Assembly: GCF_900007165.1 (NCBI RefSeq)
Contig: NZ_CYGY02000024.1
Coordinates: forward strand, 301-64,300
Direction: 5' to 3'
Source: Paraburkholderia piptadeniae
GTDB lineage: Bacteria > Pseudomonadota > Gammaproteobacteria > Burkholderiales > Burkholderiaceae
DNA: 64,000 bases
In this document: positions 63,992-64,000 of the stretch, piece by piece
Position numbering within the stretch: position 1 is the stretch's first letter
Layout: every line of letters begins with the position of its first letter
Notes under the pieces: generated by a model
The model's input: only the letters and a program-made list of their open reading frames with translations
Told to the model about the DNA's origin: nothing
The model's database searches: none
Position numbers and translations under genes: made by a program

Positions 63992-64000
63992 GGGGAGCTC

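Overview
The window looks like chromosomal DNA of a Burkholderiaceae bacterium, most likely Paraburkholderia or Caballeronia. It is GC-rich with strong G/C third-position bias. It carries lineage-typical items: an assimilatory sulfate operon built as cysI-DUF934-cysH-cysD-cysN-cobA, lptF/lptG divergent from pepA-holC, DUF2486 and DUF2844 proteins, a Burkholderia-type class A beta-lactamase, several GlxA-type regulators and an EmrAB/OMF efflux operon. The genus call is inference from content, not from a marker gene.

About 1-29 kb is accessory in character: many short units with their own regulators. It holds a VOC protein, an aldo/keto reductase broken by one extra G, a three-gene EmrAB-type efflux operon, a LysR/monooxygenase divergent pair, a mismatch uracil-DNA glycosylase, three separate GlxA-family (DJ-1/PfpI + AraC) regulators, an acetolactate synthase large subunit paired with an ArsR regulator instead of a small subunit, a thioredoxin, an SMR transporter with a cyclopropane fatty acid synthase, a TDT-family transporter, an alpha/beta hydrolase and an M24 peptidase-like protein. 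From 29.2 down to 23.8 kb (minus strand) lies a five-gene operon: FAD amine oxidase, cupin, APC permease, 4-hydroxyphenylpyruvate dioxygenase, amino-acid binding protein. A divergent TetR gene sits at its head. I read it as uptake and oxidative deamination of an aromatic amino acid feeding homogentisate formation.

At 30.3-33.8 kb is a complete recombinase-in-trio (RIT) element: three overlapping tyrosine recombinase genes between perfect 39-bp inverted repeats, with inner 13-bp sites in opposite orientation at both ends. Beyond it are degenerate intergenic DNA and a NYN-LOTUS protein gene broken near its 3' end by a frameshift.

From about 36 kb onward the DNA looks like core chromosome: rhodanese and PCMT genes; a LacI-controlled sugar ABC operon (regulator, RbsA-, RbsC- and RbsB-like proteins, isomerase/epimerase, Gfo/Idh/MocA oxidoreductase) with a perfect 28-bp palindromic operator; a TPR-glycosyltransferase-like gene interrupted by a TGA codon; an orphan branched-chain amino-acid-type binding protein; and a CysB-family regulator divergent from the sulfate operon. 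Then come a class A beta-lactamase, a CbiX-type chelatase, lptG/lptF, pepA, holC, a DUF2486 protein with AHE repeats, a small cytochrome c and ilvD, whose start lies 9 bases from the window end.

The strongest items for follow-up are the end architecture of the RIT element, the aromatic catabolism operon, the orphan acetolactate synthase with its ArsR partner, and three genes disrupted by single-base lesions.
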